This document shows, one piece after another, positions 61,971-64,000 of a stretch of DNA of 64,000 nt. How positions within the stretch are numbered: the first letter of the stretch is position 1; each line of letters begins with the position of its first letter. The position numbers and the translations under genes were made by a program. Where the stretch lies: contig JALBUN010000006.1 in the NCBI GenBank assembly GCA_025174535.1, forward strand, positions 1,364,001 through 1,428,000, written 5' to 3'. The DNA comes from Cantharellus purpuraceus (taxonomy: Eukaryota > Basidiomycota > Agaricomycetes > Cantharellales > Hydnaceae). The notes beneath the pieces were generated by a model. The model ran no database searches, was not told where the DNA came from, and worked only from the letters and a program-made list of their open reading frames with translations.

Positions 61971-64000
61971 CTAAGCTTCACTGTGCCTATTCTGCGGCTC
62001 TGAAATGTGTCCAATACCACGTGTTGGGTTCCTGCCAGCTGTCCAATCAAAGAGGACCTGTTTGGGAGGTTCTGTGAAGTTCTCAAAGCGTCTGAAGGGA
62101 AGAGCTGCATAGGTGGCTGCTGAAATACGCTTTGGGGCTTCAGGATTTTCCCGATGGAAGTCTGCAATGCACCTTCTAGCCCCACTGGCATCCTTAGCTG
62201 GGATCCAGAGGTCATCAGCAGCTCCATAGCCCTTCCAACGCACCAGGTATTCCAGTCTTCCTCGGAAAACTCTGCTGTCAAGGATCTTCTCAACTTCGTA
62301 TTCCTGTACTCCATCTCGAATGACTGGAGGTGGTGGAGGAGATGACTGGCATTCAGGGATGGGATCCTTTTCATAAGGACAGAGTAAGACAACAGAGAAC
62401 ACTGGATGAGTGCGGCCAAAGATTGGGGGAAGTCATAGGCCATAGGCATTTCGTGAGACCACCTTATTAATCACATACAGTCCTAACCATTTGTGATCAA
62501 GTTTCTTGGTTGGACAGGTGGTGGTGATATTTTGTGCATTGAGCCAGACCTTGTCACCAGGTTTGTATACTGGGGCTGCTTGCCGATGGGCATCATAGAA
62601 TCGTGCCATATCATCTGCTGCCTTTTCCAGGGCAGAGCGAGCCTCAGTGGTGGCCGTCTCCATACGCTCAGTGAATTCTTCCAGTGCTTCAAGTCGTGTC
62701 TCTCAGATTGGCTCTAGCCCAAGCCTTGGGTGTTGGCCTGTATCAAGCATGAAGGGGGTTGATTGCGTGGAGGAGTGGATGCAGTTGTTGTATGTGAATT
62801 TGGCAAGAGCAACCCACTCAATCCAGTCATCCTGGCGCTGATTGACGAAAAGCCTCAAGTATTGTTCAATTTCTTGATTGACCCTTTCCGTCTGACCATC
62901 GGTTTGTGGATGATATGCTGTGGATGCTGCAACCTTGATCCCCAAAAGCTTATTGAGCTCGCGCATAAATTGAGAGACAAACTGGGTGCCACGGTCACTG
63001 ATGATCTCCTCAGGAAGGCCGTGGTGTTTCCACACATGGTCTCAGAAAAGTTGTGCAACTCCTATGGAGTTGATGTCAGAGGTGGTAGGGATAACATGTG
63101 CTCGTTTGGAAAGACGGTCCACAACGACAAGGAGTGCATCATAGCCGTGGCTGATGGGTAGTTCTACAATAAGGTCAACAGATATCACTTGCCACCTCCA
63201 ATCTGGGACACGATTAGGCAGGAGTTTACCCATAGGAGGAGCAGGGAAAGTTTTTGTCCGATTGCAGAGGTCACATCCCTTGACGTATTTGGCAATGTAT
63301 TGTCCAAATCCAGGCCACCAGTAGCTGCGGGATACAAGTTCTGTTGTTCTCCAGCGACCAGGGTGACCTGTAATGTGAGTATCGTGGTGTGCCCTTACAA
63401 TGTCATGGCGCAATTTTGGGTCAAGAGGGACATATACCTTGCCATGATAGAGGACGAGTCCATTCTCCTCGGTCCATTCCTGTCCTCGTAAATTCCAAGA
63501 GGGACCAAGTTCCTTAAGAGCCTTTACAACCTTTTCATCTCTGTTGGTGCAGTTCCGCACACGTTCCAGGAATATGTCTCCTTCTCCTGTGATCATTTGA
63601 GCTTCTGGCCCTGGATAGGTGGATGTCGCATCGATGTGGAATAGCTCAGGGCCAAGAAGAACCTGGTTCTGGTTATCTTCCTCCCCCCACTTATGATCTA
63701 CACGTCGTGAGAGGGCATCAGGTTTGGCTGAATGTCGTCCAGGATGGTGGATCAGTTCAAAGTCAAAACGAGAAAGGTATAGTGACCAGCGAGCTTGTGG
63801 ACGATTGAGATTCTGAGCTGTACGGAAATATGTGAGGTTTTGATGGTCGTTAAGGATTTCAATCTTGTATTTGGTCCCTTCCAAGATGTGGTGCCATTCT
63901 TCTAGTCCACGGATGACTGAGAGCAATTCCTTATCATGGATGGCATAGTTGCACTCTGCATCTGAAAGGCTCTTGGATACAAAACCTACCGGCCTCCATT
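61971..64000 (-). pseudogene. Chromodomain Ty3/gypsy pol (RNase H, integrase, chromodomain), 5' end off window
   Basis: Reading minus from the edge: PVGFVSKSLSDAECNYAIHD and DHQNLTYFRTAQNLNR (RNase H/RT end), HHPGRHSAKPDALSR, integrase H2C2 (HHDTHITGHPGRW ... CDLCNRTKTF), core Asp in ISVDLIVELP and ISDRGTQFVSQ and Glu in QTERVNQEIEQYL (DD35E), then the GPY/F-like region AAPVYKPGDKVWLNAQN, and a C-terminal chromodomain YEVEKILDSRVFRGR with YLVRWKGYG and DDLWIPAKD. Chromodomains target chromovirus integration to heterochromatin. Three in-frame TGA codons (63042-63044, about 62703, about 62433) interrupt it; all can be CGA to TGA changes. Confidence 0.92.

Overview
The window looks like nuclear DNA of a filamentous basidiomycete, probably an Agaricomycete. 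Host genes are split by many 45-60 bp GT-AG introns, and a MDE1-PUS3-SNF2-ELP5 type core gene set sits beside a TKL-like kinase, a multi-KH protein and a fast-evolving zinc-finger family typical of that group. No species is claimed.

Layout. (1) 0.26-11.4 kb is ordinary gene-dense DNA: an NAD(P)-binding NmrA-like protein (-), an otubain-type deubiquitinase (+), methylthioribulose-1-phosphate dehydratase MDE1 (+), tRNA pseudouridine synthase PUS3/DEG1 (-) and an ERCC6L2/Rad26-like SNF2 ATPase (+). (2) 12.8-14.7 kb is a multi-exon two-finger protein. This gene and the 3' part of the SNF2 gene recur as an inverted copy at 51.86-56.84 kb, with a third decayed zinc-finger fragment at 15.9-17.7 kb. 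(3) 15.1-29.0 kb is nested transposons: a 510 bp MITE, a 1.42 kb TG...CA element, a complete 6.06 kb LINE with a 14 bp target duplication inside a 1.3 kb LTR, further nested LTRs, and gypsy and copia fragments. (4) 29-39.4 kb holds an isolated KH-domain relic, small unrecognised genes, Elongator subunit ELP5, and a TKL-like kinase (nonsense-interrupted) running into a vigilin-like KH region. (5) 39.5-44.6 kb is a transposon relic in which two tracts (39.54-40.44 and 43.44-44.61 kb) are saturated with short perfect hairpins, separated by nested LTRs. (6) 44.77-51.86 kb is a Helitron cluster: two abutting non-autonomous Helitrons on the minus strand (47354-49967 and 49968-51860), plus a 5' remnant and an inverted partial copy, each carrying a CpG-rich minisatellite. 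(7) 56.84-64 kb is nested LTR elements: a copia gag-pol split by a long LTR that itself carries a solo LTR, then a chromodomain Ty3/gypsy element that runs off the right edge.

The host genes do not form an operon-like unit. They are independent housekeeping functions: methionine salvage, tRNA modification (PUS3 and Elongator both act on tRNA), DNA repair and deubiquitination. The strongest signals beyond annotation are the hairpin-saturated gypsy fragment, the tandem Helitrons with an apparent captured gene piece, the CpG-to-TpG decay of duplicated DNA, and a long-LTR family whose U3 carries repeated TGAGTCA sites. Exon boundaries are read by eye and are approximate where stated.
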